Part shown: positions 48,896 to 58,133 of the stretch, piece after piece | How the letters are laid out: each line of letters starts with the position of its first letter | Position numbering within the stretch: position 1 is the first letter of the stretch | From: Phaseolus vulgaris | Lineage: Eukaryota > Streptophyta > Magnoliopsida > Fabales > Fabaceae | Assembly: GCF_000499845.2 (NCBI RefSeq) | Contig: NC_023756.2 | Coordinates: forward strand, 7,277,481 to 7,341,480 | Length of the DNA stretch: 64,000 bases | Reading direction: 5' to 3' | Notes under the pieces: generated by a model | Seen by the model: the letters and a program-made list of their open reading frames with translations, nothing else | Databases searched by the model: none | Told to the model about the DNA's origin: nothing | Made by a program: the position numbers and the translations under genes

Positions 48896-51800
48896 TTAGA
48901 ACAAGGATACCATTACAGTGAGAGATAATGCAACAATGAACATAAAAGAGGTGAAGCAGTGTGAGCCTGAAGATGTATCAGTGTCAGTGGTAGCAGAAGA
49001 AGAAGATGGTGATGATAAGGAAGATGATGATGATGAGGGAGATGGTGATGTTAATGATGATGGTGATGATGCAGGAGAAGGAGCATTCCCTTTAACAATG
49101 GTAATTTTCATCTTCATCCCTTGACTACAGTGGCCCAAGGTACCACAAGTGAAGTACCTTGTACCTGGTTTGTCCAATTTCACAACATCATTGCCATTAC
49201 TCAAGGATTGGATTGGACTGCTAATATCACAATTCTTGTAGGCACTCTCTTTTCCCAGTTCAACCACACTATGCAAAGAACTGTACTTGAAAACTGCAAA
49301 AAGAAATAAAAAATTATAATAATAATTGCAATGCCATATTCATCAATTTTATCAACACAACTTCAAGATTTTCAATTTTGTCAATTGTAGCTTTTAGACC
49401 AAATTTTAAATTATGACAGTAGTGGCAATCACAATTTTGTTGCAATAATTAATATATCTGAAAATTGTGGATAAATGGGTTGATATAACTACAATTACAA
49501 TATCATTTTTTTTAAAAATCTTCATATTGTGGAAGCCATTACCCATTTTCTAAGAAACCTTGATTTGAGAAGAGGAAATCTTTAATGTAATGAAAATATA
49601 TTATTTAACAAAAAGGTACTGATATAGGCTTTGGACAATGATTTATGGATAAGATCAAATAGTAATCATAATTATGATATCATCATTATTATTATAATCA
49701 TTATTATAGTTGTTATCAAATTATTACTAGGATTATAATTTATTATTATTGCTATTGTGATTACAGTGGTTATTACAGTCACCTTATATAATTATTGTCA
49801 TTGAGAATATAATCATGTTAGTAGTAGTAATTATAACAATAATAATAAAAATTATTGTAAGAAGTATAATTATAATAGTGATCGTTATAATAGTTATTTT
49901 AATGATAATTCAATGTCCGCATTTCAATTATAATTGTATATGTAAATATAAAAAAAAATTAAAATATATTTTGAAATTTCAACTTTATATCATATGGTAG
50001 TAAACATAATAGAATTTTTTTTAGCACCAAAGAAAGAATGAATTAATAATTTTAATTGTAATTAATCGAGACTTAAATTACCCATATCAATGTTATTAAT
50101 ATATATTTTTTATAAGTAAAGTATTTTAACAATTTTGATACTATATACAGGGTTTAAGGCTGATTTTAATTTCATATAATTAACAATTTTTTTAAAATTG
50201 TGATAATTCTTGTATAAGAGATAGAATATTGTATAAATATTTATATATATATATATTATATAATTTATCTCCTATTTAAGTTATGTTGTATAGACTTTTT
50301 TAAGAATAATAAATGAATAATTTAAATTTAAAGAAATAAATTGTTAAAATATAATTATTTATTTGTTCAATTTGGATACACCAAGCTGTAAATAAGCAAA
50401 GAAGAAAGGTAATTAGAAATTAAAATATCCTAAGGTAATATTATAAATTAATATTCAAGGAAATAAAATATTTAATTAGTAAAGGTAAATTGAAGTGGTC
50501 TATATTTTTTTAACTATGGTACAATCACGCAAAATATTTTTATTTTGTAATATTTTATATTTTTCATTAAAAATCAATTATATTATTACTATAAGAAATG
50601 TTGCACGTATATAAAATAAGGAAGGAAATTTAAATTTTTCATCCAGTGGCTCTCTAACTAAGGAAGAAACAAATTTTTAATATACTTTCAAGCCACAAAA
50701 TATGAAAAGTAATCTTTTACTTTTCCATACAATCAAATGAAGAAGAATATTGTGCCAAAGAAGAATTTTTGTTGTTGAAGTTATTAATCAATGATGAAAA
50801 TTTTAATTTACTCAAATATTATTTGGTCTTTCATTGTAATTCCTATAATTTTAGTGTTGATGTTATTACTTATTATAATTAATTAATGGTTTTGAATACG
50901 AAGGTATCAAATTGAACTTCATTTATGTTCTTATGAGAATCCATACAATTTGACTATAAATAAGAGTGGCTTATTATGCTATTAATAATTTTTATTATTT
51001 AAAAGTAAATTATCATAATAATATGGCACTCTATTCTAATATCGAACATGAAATTAATTTTAATGAAATGTAAAAAAAATAAATCTATTTTGTATATGTT
51101 AATAAAAAAATGCAAAATAAATTCTAGGTAACCTATTAATTATGACCTGTGAATACCTCGATTTGGTATTATTTTTAAAAATTATAAAACTGAAGCAAAA
51201 TCTCAACATTGATGCATTCAAAAATTTATACTTTTTTTTCTTAAATTCAGTCGTTGAATAATAATATTAAAATACATAAATTAACTAATTAAACAATAAA
51301 AAGTTAAAAATAATAAAACATTTTTTTATTACATAAATGCTTACCAATAAATAAATCATGAAAGCTGTTTATAAAACTTAAAAAACAAATAACACAATCC
51401 ACTAATAATTTTCTTTCGGTCTCTAAAAATTAATTTTTATTTAATAATTTTTTTTAATAAATCGTCTTATTCGTAGTTATAGTACTATAAATTTATTCTT
51501 CTCTCAAAATAACAAACAAAAAATATATAAAATTCATAACAAAATTTAACATATGTTATAGATAATTAAAAGTACATCCATATTTAACATAGAGTATGCT
51601 TAATGTATTTTCAAAATTTATTTCATCAGAAAATTTAAAGTCTACTTTTATTTTAATTAACTAACTCATAATCTATTCCAATTTTAAAGACAATATCTCA
51701 AATTTTAAAACAATGATACTTAATAATATAAATATTTTACAAAAACTTAATTTTATTTAAGTAAACACATATTTAAATGATGATTATAAATATTAAAGTT

Positions 51801-52030
51801 GTGTAAATGTAAAGAAACTCATGCATCTCATGGATGAAACCCTAGTAGTAATGTAAAAGGAACATACCAAGTTTATCTCCAACCTTGAATGTTTGGCCTG
51901 AAGTCCATGAATTAAAGTCTGTGGATTGATCCCAGCCTTGGCTTCCACCAACTACATGTTGTGCTGCAAACACCTCCTTTGCAATCATGGCAGCAATCAG
52001 TGCCAAGAAAACTCTGTTCTTGTGCCCCAT
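48896..52030 (-). CDS. Phytocyanin (uclacyanin-like blue copper protein), two exons
   Basis: Exon 1 is 52030-51868 and exon 2 is 49293-48896 (minus strand), joined within a Val codon (donor GTATGT, acceptor TTTTTGCAG), for 186 residues. A signal peptide covers about 1-23 (VFLALIAAMIAKEVFA). The plastocyanin-like fold starts QHVVGGSQGWD. Copper ligands are His62, Cys104, His109 and Met114 (CGTLGHCSQGMK). Cys76 and Cys110 can form the conserved disulphide. Met rather than Gln as axial ligand fits uclacyanins or plantacyanins, not stellacyanins. After about 125 comes a Ser/Pro-rich stretch and a hydrophobic C-terminus (FMFIVALSLTVMVSLF), as in GPI-anchored members. Secreted and probably attached to the outer plasma membrane; likely electron transfer or wall-related redox role, not provable here. 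Confidence 0.92.
49294..51867 (-). other. Phytocyanin intron (2574 bp)
   Basis: Very AT-rich. It includes an ATT/ATA-rich low-complexity tract at about 49665-49900 and, at about 51400-51470, a fragment (GGTCTCTAAAAATTAATTTT) resembling the right end of the MITE at 34.8-35.2 kb. Phytocyanin introns at this position are usually much shorter, so the intron has probably grown by insertions that are now hard to recognise. Confidence 0.7.
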
Positions 52031-52110
52031 TCTTACCTTCTTTCTTCTTTTTCAGACTTCTCTTACTATCACTGTGAAGGGTCTTGTTTAAACATTGCTA
52101 TGATTCATCC

Positions 52111-52120
52111 TTATTTATAC
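52111..52120 (-). promoter_or_regulatory. TATA box of the phytocyanin gene
   Basis: Minus-strand GTATAAATAA lies about 80 bp upstream of the phytocyanin ATG at 52030. With normal spacing, transcription would start near 52085, giving a leader of about 55 nt. Confidence 0.65.
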
Positions 52121-52130
52121 TCACACCTCA

Positions 52131-53860
52131 GAAATACCACCATGTTTCTTATCAGTCATAGTTTTAGTTCTTATAATTTTCTTCTCTTCATTTTTCCACA
52201 GTTTCATTCCTTTAATTCTAACTATTCAACATTTTATAAACCCTTGAATTGTTTACACATTTAATCTTGGTTTTTAATTATCTGGAATTTTGTTCAATTT
52301 TCAATTTTAAAAATATATTAAAGCACTATTAAATTAAGATATTATAAATGTTACAAGACTTTTCACCACGTTTAAAACGAAATAGAAAAGAAACTTAAAT
52401 TATAAATATCATAATTGATGACACTTTTTTGTGAGATTATTAGTTTCCATACAACTTAATTAGTTGTTTTAACTATTAAGGGACATGGTTTTTTAGAATT
52501 TTATTTTTAAGTTAGTTAATTATATAAGAAAACTTTAAAACTAAGAAAAATTATATGAAGTTGGTATTTCATAGTTGGTAAATATAAAAGATATGTTTCC
52601 ATCTAATGGGTGGGTGAACATAGTTTTGTCATCTTTGATTAAAGGGTAAAACAATGGTGCTTTGTTTGTGAAGCATCAATCTTCTGTTTCAGCCATTGGA
52701 TTAACCACCAAGCACTCTAGGGTTGGTAAAAGATGATAAAGCTTGACTTTTAAACAAAGTTGCATTTTGTCTAGATGGTCAATAGTTAAAGGTGATGAAT
52801 GATGATCAAACAAAGAAAAGTAAATAAATTTTAATCAAATAAAAAATACATGTGTTATTTTTATAATGTGAATCTTCTACCCAAAATTTAGTTTAAAAGT
52901 TTAGGAACTCATGCCTCTAAACATTAAACATGTTTTATGTTTTCACGTATTACTTTTATTTTAATTAAAAAATATTTTCAGATTTTAAAGTTTTGTCTTG
53001 AGCAAGAAATATTGAAGATATAAAACAATTATCTTCACTGTCTGCTACATATTAATCTTTGAATGAAATTAACGAATACATACTTGACAATATTCTAGTT
53101 AAAAATATATGGTAGAAAACATTAAAAACCCTAATTTAGAACGTGTGTAGTAAAGGGGTTAATATGAAAATATGAGAATATTATTATTTTCTATATATCA
53201 TGAATTTTTTCCTAAAAGGAATTTAGGCTTAATTTTACCCTTTATTTATTGAAATGGACAAAAAAACATTTAAATTTTAATTATTTGGATAAGTCGTATT
53301 TTACTAAAATAATTTCATAAAATAGAAGTCGTGTTCTAACTCTACAATTTTCGATTTAGAAATTCTTTTGAACTGAAATCTTATTCTCATACCACAACTT
53401 TGGTGTAACATGAAATCATGCAATAGTCATAAAGTTTTTCACTCCTAGAATGACTATGCAAAACCAAGAAAGCTGAATAAATGTAAAGTAAGATTTGAAT
53501 GTAAAATTTATACAATGTTTTCATACATACATAGTACGACATTAATATAAAATTTATACAGTTAAAGTTGTGCATGTAGTGATGATTATAATTATAGAAG
53601 TTTTACACTAAGCTTTGTGTGTACGACTTCAACTTAATTAGTATTTTTGTTATTCTTATTAAGATGTTTAGTTGATTAAGAAAATAATATGTAGAAAAAA
53701 TAGTTATTTTTTTAATTTGAAACATGGAATAATTTGAGTGAGTTGTGAAATATTTAACAATTGTTTTAAGAAATAATTAGTTGATTCATTTAAGAAATAA
53801 TAAAATATTTTTTTAATTAAAAAATAAAAAATAAAAAATAAAAATAGTGTTAAATTGGTG
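52131..53860. other. Intergenic upstream of the phytocyanin gene
   Basis: AT-rich, no supported gene. It ends in an (AAAAAT)n-like run at about 53815-53845, next to the left end of the Gypsy-derived block. Confidence 0.4.
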
Positions 53861-54194
53861 GCAGGAGGCATACTAACTTATACGCCCTCGAGAATTGTAA
53901 ATCACCCCTTAATAGAGATAAGGGGACCATCGAAGTCTAGGGGCTTAAACGACAACAACAGAAGGGTCGACAATGTCACTGACCGGTGAAGAGAACTCTA
54001 ATTGGAGAAGGAGGTTGCGGAGGAGTGGTGGTCGCGATGTTGCTCGCATCCCTTCTCCTTTTCCTGCCCCTGTCAACAGCGGTGGAAGGGCCAACATCAG
54101 AGGTCGAACGAGTTGCCAACCGCAATCGTCTCGAGGCTGCCCCTGCCTCGGCCTCTCTCGAGGGCCTTCGCATGGAAGGCGACCATGAGGTCAT

Positions 54195-55771
54195 TGTAGG
54201 AACTAATTGAAGGAAATAAGAGAAGGCAAAAGGTTGTAGCAACTGATTGAACGTAATTGCACAAAATTGTAAAACTGATCTTATTCATTTTGATTCACTC
54301 AATCATATATATAATAATTACAATTACTAGAAGCTATAAACTAGGAATACTAACAGGCTTGTAAATTGATCATTAATGCAATATAACGGTAAAATAGTTT
54401 AAGGGTAATAAAATTTGAATTAATAATAATAAAGTCTGAATTAATAACCAACATCCTCCCTTAATTCTGATTTGGAACAATCTTCTTCCCAATTTGAGTC
54501 ATGATATTGTTTTTCTCAATCGCCATCAATTCTTCATTCATAGCCTTTTGCCATTTGAGGTGTTGAATGACATCGACAAGTCTCACAGGTTCTGATTCTG
54601 CAAGAAAAGCAAAGTGAACCAAATCCATTGTCATCAACTTCATCATCAAGATTTACTTCGCAATCTTGAAGATGTACAGGTTGTTGCTGTTGCTTTCTTG
54701 GTCGCTCCATCATAGTTGCAATTGGAGTTGCAACTTCAGGTTGAATTACAACTTCAGGTTGAACTGCAGGTGCTTCAAGAGTGACTCTATCTTCCACATC
54801 ATCGTTCAAAACGTAAATATATCGTTTTTTCGAATCCATTTCAGCTGTTGCATTCCATTGCCATTCCTCATCTTGGGCAAATGTAACATCACGACTAACA
54901 ATCATCTTCTTTGTCATTGGATTGTACAATTTGTATCCCCCATGCTTATATCCAATGAAAATGGTCTTCACTGCCTTATCATCCAACTTCGATCTTGCTG
55001 CCTTGGGGACATGAGCATAAGTAATTGACCCAAATACCTTCAAGTGTTGCACATTGGGTTTGATTCCACTCCATGCCTCAATCGGAGTTGTGTTAGGAAC
55101 ACTCCGAGTGGGTGATCTGTTTATCAAATATACCGCACATGTTACGGCCTCAGCCCAAAAATAATTTGGCATACCTTTCGCTTTAAGCATGCTCCTCGCC
55201 ATGTCCATGATTGTTTTATTCCTTCTCTCAGAAACTCCGTTGTGTTGAGGTGTGTAAGGGCAAGTTATGTTATGTTGCAATCCAAGTTCTTCACAGTGCC
55301 TCTTGAATTCATTAGACTTGTACTCACCTCCTCCATCACTACGCACCATCTTGATTTGTCTGCCACTCTCTCTTTCAACAAATGCTTTAAATATTTTAAA
55401 GCAGTGGAATACGTCATCCTTGCTTTTCAATACATAAATCCAGGTTTTCCTTGCAAAATCATCAATAAATGTTAAAAAATACTTATTACCTCCAACTGAT
55501 GATATGTTCATCGGGCCACAAACATCTGGATGAACAAGCTCCAAAGGAAATTTTGCCACCAAGGCTCCTTAACAAATGGTATCCTGTGATTCTTTCAAAA
55601 AATGCAAGCCTCACACAATTGATCAGGGTGATGAATATGGGGTAAACCATTCACTAAACTAGGAATACTAACAGGCTTGTAAATTGACCATTAATGCAAT
55701 ATAACGGTAAAATAGTTTAAGGGTAATAAAATTTGAATTAATAATAATAAAATCTGAATTAATAACCAACA
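54195..55771 (-). mobile_element. Internally deleted Copia element, TSD GTCAT
   Basis: Read on the minus strand it starts TGTTGGTTATT (55771) and ends TCCTACA (54195). A perfect 5-bp duplication, GTCAT on the plus strand, flanks it at 54190-54194 and 55772-55776. The 3' LTR is 54195-54453 (259 bp), directly preceded by a polypurine tract (AAGGGAGGA). The 5' LTR keeps only about 115 bp (55657-55771) and then jumps into coding sequence just before the integrase. Primer-binding site, gag and protease are therefore gone; reverse transcriptase and RNase H are also gone. The two LTRs differ by very few bases where they overlap, so the insertion is fairly young. Confidence 0.9.
54462..55640 (-). pseudogene. 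Copia integrase fragment
   Basis: The main open frame (55562-54534) carries the integrase core: LVHPDVCGPMN, FLTFIDDFARKTWIYVLK, MVRSDGGGEYKSNEF, TPQHNGVSERRNKTIMDM (the DDE residues are present) and the GKTP-like tail LKVFGSITYAHVPK. Just upstream, in another frame, is HHPDQLCEAC from the zinc-binding part. Downstream a shifted frame holds AMNEELMAIEKNN, the start of the reverse transcriptase region, and then ends at TAA before the polypurine tract. Reverse transcriptase and RNase H have been deleted. Non-autonomous. Confidence 0.88.
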
Positions 55772-56960
55772 GTCATCTACATGAGGAACTTCCTTACTCG
55801 TTGTATTTGCATAAAGAAAAAAAGAAAACATGAAAGTTAAAGATTAAAAGACCGATCAAGACAAAAAAATAATACAAACATATCCTGGAAGGCTGCCCAT
55901 TGTTGAGACGACTTGTACATGGCTAACAACTTCCATGTGGTGATTCTTTCGGGGAGCTTATCAAAAAGAGAATAAATCTCTTGCTCCTAGGCACTCGGAG
56001 CCGGACGGGTCCATTCCTTGAATCGGGTAGGATTCCTAGTCCAGTACAAAGGAAACCTAGACCGATCGACTTTGTCAAAAAAGAACCTTGTGTCCTCAGG
56101 CTCAACAAAAATCTTGAAAAATTTACCTTTTAAATTTTTATATGAGGTGGTGAAAAGACTGAATAGAATATTACCCGATCAACTGATAAATGAATGCCAG
56201 CTAAGAGGTACGGTCGGGTGGGAGGTATAGTAACTTAGAAAAGTAGAAGGGGTTGGAGACAGACGGAACAGATCACATATAAGACCGAAAGGTTTTGAGA
56301 GAGGCCCAGGTGTTTGGGTGGAGCCGAGAGGGAGCCACGTTGAGCGATTGAAGGACGCCCATCGTGAAGTCGTCAAAAAGGAGGCCAACGTGCAAATCAG
56401 AAAAAAAGACAAGAATACAAGAAGAAGAAGGGATCCTCTGAAGGGGACCGACCCATACATATGGTATCGGTCGGTCGACAATAATCAACTGCCAGAATAC
56501 CATCACTAGCATCCGACTTCAAAATAGGGTACTTCCCTAGAAAAGAGGAAACGGAAGCCCATCCCGATATATAGAAGACGAAGATGAAGGAGAAAAAGAG
56601 GAAGACGAATGAGACAGTGAGAACATGACTAACCTTTCAGGACATAGGGTAAGCAACGACCAGAACGACTGAGGATTTCACATGTCGGAGCAAGTAAGAG
56701 TAGTAACTCAACATTGTAGGGGACCACTACTTATAGCCTTTGAGGGACCTGGGAGACAAAGTATCACTTTCATCTCAAACGTTAAATCTTCCTCGATCCA
56801 ACGGTCCTTGTCAAATGACGCTAAAAAATTCCTCATTAATGCACGTCACCTCACGCATTCGGCGTCACCAACGTCACATCAGACCTCGGGGAAGCCCAAC
56901 CGTCATAACGACCTCAGACAAAGACTCTTCGGATTAACCATCCCCGAGCCTGGGGGAAAG

Positions 56961-57420
56961 TGTACTGGTAGGGCCCGCAGGACTGAGACTATTTCTCGAC
57001 ACCCGATCATTATGTCGACCGATACCACAAAGACCATTACGCTGAAGCAGGATTAGTGAGGTTAATCAATAATCAAAAGCTAGGTAATGCACTTCTAAAC
57101 ATGACCTAACTCCTTAGCCTGACCCAATAAGAAAGAGTCCATGACAATCACATAAATAGGCACAAAATCCAAGAACCAGGTATGTCATTATACAGTGCTT
57201 AGAGTACTGAGTACCAAATATTGAATTTTGACTTAAGCGTCAGAGTGTCTTTTGCAAGTACCATCCGAGTCTGGACTTTGTGGAGATCGAAAGGAAAAGT
57301 GAGAAGAGGAGAGTAAGAAACTTGCTTGGAAAGAAATAGAAGTACACACCAACCAACCAAGAAAATAGAGGAACAACTCGAATCATTCTCTTGGTTCTAA
57401 TCCCATTCGAGAACAAAAAC
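56961..57420 (+). mobile_element. 3' LTR of the Gypsy remnant
   Basis: Starts TGTACTGGTAGGGCCCGCAG immediately after the polypurine tract. It contains GACTTAAGCGTCAGAGTGTC at about 57230, a word conserved near the 3' part of many Tat-like LTRs. The right end is not certain; a GAGAACA at about 57410-57416 is one candidate. Confidence 0.55.
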
Positions 57421-57520
57421 AAAATAGAAAATAAACCTATAAAACCTTTATAGGAAAGAAAATTAACACGACAAAGAAATAAAAAATCCTTTTAATTAAT
57501 TCTTTCTCGTTATGAATGTT

Positions 57521-57540
57521 ATATATATATATATATATAT
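57521..57540. repeat. TA microsatellite, Copia target site
   Basis: A (AT)10 run ends exactly at the start of the 5' LTR. It resumes as TATATATATATAT after the 3' LTR (62624 onward), so the element inserted into the microsatellite. Confidence 0.9.
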
Positions 57541-57596
57541 TGTGGGTTTATGACTCACCTTTCCGTTTTCTTGTCATAATTGGGAGATTACTTAGC

Positions 57597-57700
57597 ACAA
57601 TCAATTGCAATCAATGGGAGGTTAATTGCCACAATCAATTGCAATCAATGAGAGGTTAATTGCCACAATCAATTGTCATCAATGGGAGGTTAATTACCAT
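57597..57700 (+). repeat. U3 tandem repeats, three ~34-bp units
   Basis: Each unit reads roughly ACAATCAATTGCAATCAATG then (G/A)GAGGTTAATTGCC, with a few changes in the third. The array is repeated in the 3' LTR (about 62158-62260). Tandem units at this place act as enhancers in some Copia elements such as Tnt1; whether they do so here is inference. Confidence 0.8.
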
Positions 57701-57731
57701 TAATTGTATTTATTATTGTTGTCTCCTAGAA

Positions 57732-57747
57732 CCACTATATATAGTGG
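57732..57747 (+). promoter_or_regulatory. LTR TATA box in a perfect palindrome
   Basis: CCACTATATATAGTGG is a perfect 16-bp palindrome containing TATATATA, placed before the likely R region. It is present unchanged in the 3' LTR at about 62293-62308. Probable core promoter of the element. Confidence 0.6.
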
Positions 57748-58086
57748 CTTCCTTCAAGCAATGTAATACACAACATACAGCAACACACTTGCTTTCTCTC
57801 TCTTTTCCTATACTCTCTATTTCTGTTCTTGGGTGTAAGTGTTTAACCCATATAGAGAGAATTTGTTTTTGGAGCTATTTATCTATTAGCCTGAGAGGAA
57901 TTCATTGTACTCCCAATACCATTATAGTGGAAGTTTTGACTCTCTCGCCGGTGGTTTTTTACCTCTATTTAAAGGAGTTTTCCACCTAAAAATTTCTGGT
58001 ATCATTCTCACTTTACTTTGTTACTTTAATTTCTCATAATCTTTGGTTGAAATTATCACGCTTCCGCACACGATATCCCTACAAAT

Positions 58087-58098
58087 TGGTATCAGAGG
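58087..58098 (+). other. Copia primer-binding site
   Basis: TGGTATCAGAGG lies three bases after the 5' LTR. It matches the 3' end of plant initiator methionine tRNA (TGGTATCAGAGC) except for the last base, the usual primer for Copia reverse transcription. Confidence 0.9.
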
Positions 58099-58133
58099 TT
58101 TTCGATAATTCAACCAGGATCTATTGTTCAATA

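Larger units (their letters stand above)
53880..56626 (-). pseudogene. Antisense ORF of the Gypsy remnant (Transposase_28-like), split by Copia
   Basis: Minus-strand ATG at 56626 begins a Ser-rich N-terminus (MFSLSHSSSSFSPSSSSS). Then, after frame changes, DDFTMGVLQSLNVAPSRLHP and NTWASLKTF, then RFFFDKVDRSRFPLYWT and NPTRFKEWTRP. These are the hallmarks of the 'putative gypsy type transposon' family (PF04195). The region continues across a Copia insertion into a GC-rich, Arg-rich segment at 54194-53976. Several stops and frameshifts break it. The protein's function is unknown even in intact elements. Confidence 0.55.
53870..57420 (+). mobile_element. 3' part of a Tat-lineage Gypsy retrotransposon
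   Basis: A block that is clearly less AT-rich than its surroundings holds, in order, an antisense ORF region (minus strand), a plus-strand polypurine tract GGGGGAAAG at 56952-56960, and an LTR starting TGTACTGGTAGGGCCC at 56961. An extra ORF in antisense between pol and the 3' LTR is known from Tat-lineage Gypsy elements such as RIRE2 and Grande. Upstream pol and 5' LTR are missing. The left edge (about 53870) and the right end of the LTR (about 57420) are approximate. The Copia element at 54195-55771 is nested inside. Confidence 0.6.
57541..58083 (+). repeat. 5' LTR of the Copia element (543 bp)
   Basis: Starts TGTGGGTTTATGACTC and ends CGATATCCCTACA. It is nearly identical to the 3' LTR apart from a few substitutions and a ~20-bp longer pyrimidine-rich stretch at about 57795-57830. 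U3 holds three tandem ~34-bp units (ACAATCAATTG...GGGAGGTTAATT) at about 57597-57700, and a TATA box inside a 16-bp palindrome at 57732-57747. Confidence 0.95.

Noticed and set aside
48918..49124. Acidic Asp/Glu-rich plus-strand open frame
   Set aside because: Antisense shadow of the Ser/Pro-rich tail of the phytocyanin exon.
49815..50000. 61-residue Ile/Val-rich open frame
   Set aside because: Translation of an ATT/ATA low-complexity tract inside the phytocyanin intron.
53986..54210. GC-rich plus-strand open frame with a signal-peptide-like start
   Set aside because: It lies antisense to the Gypsy extra-ORF region and runs into the Copia insertion; no family signal.
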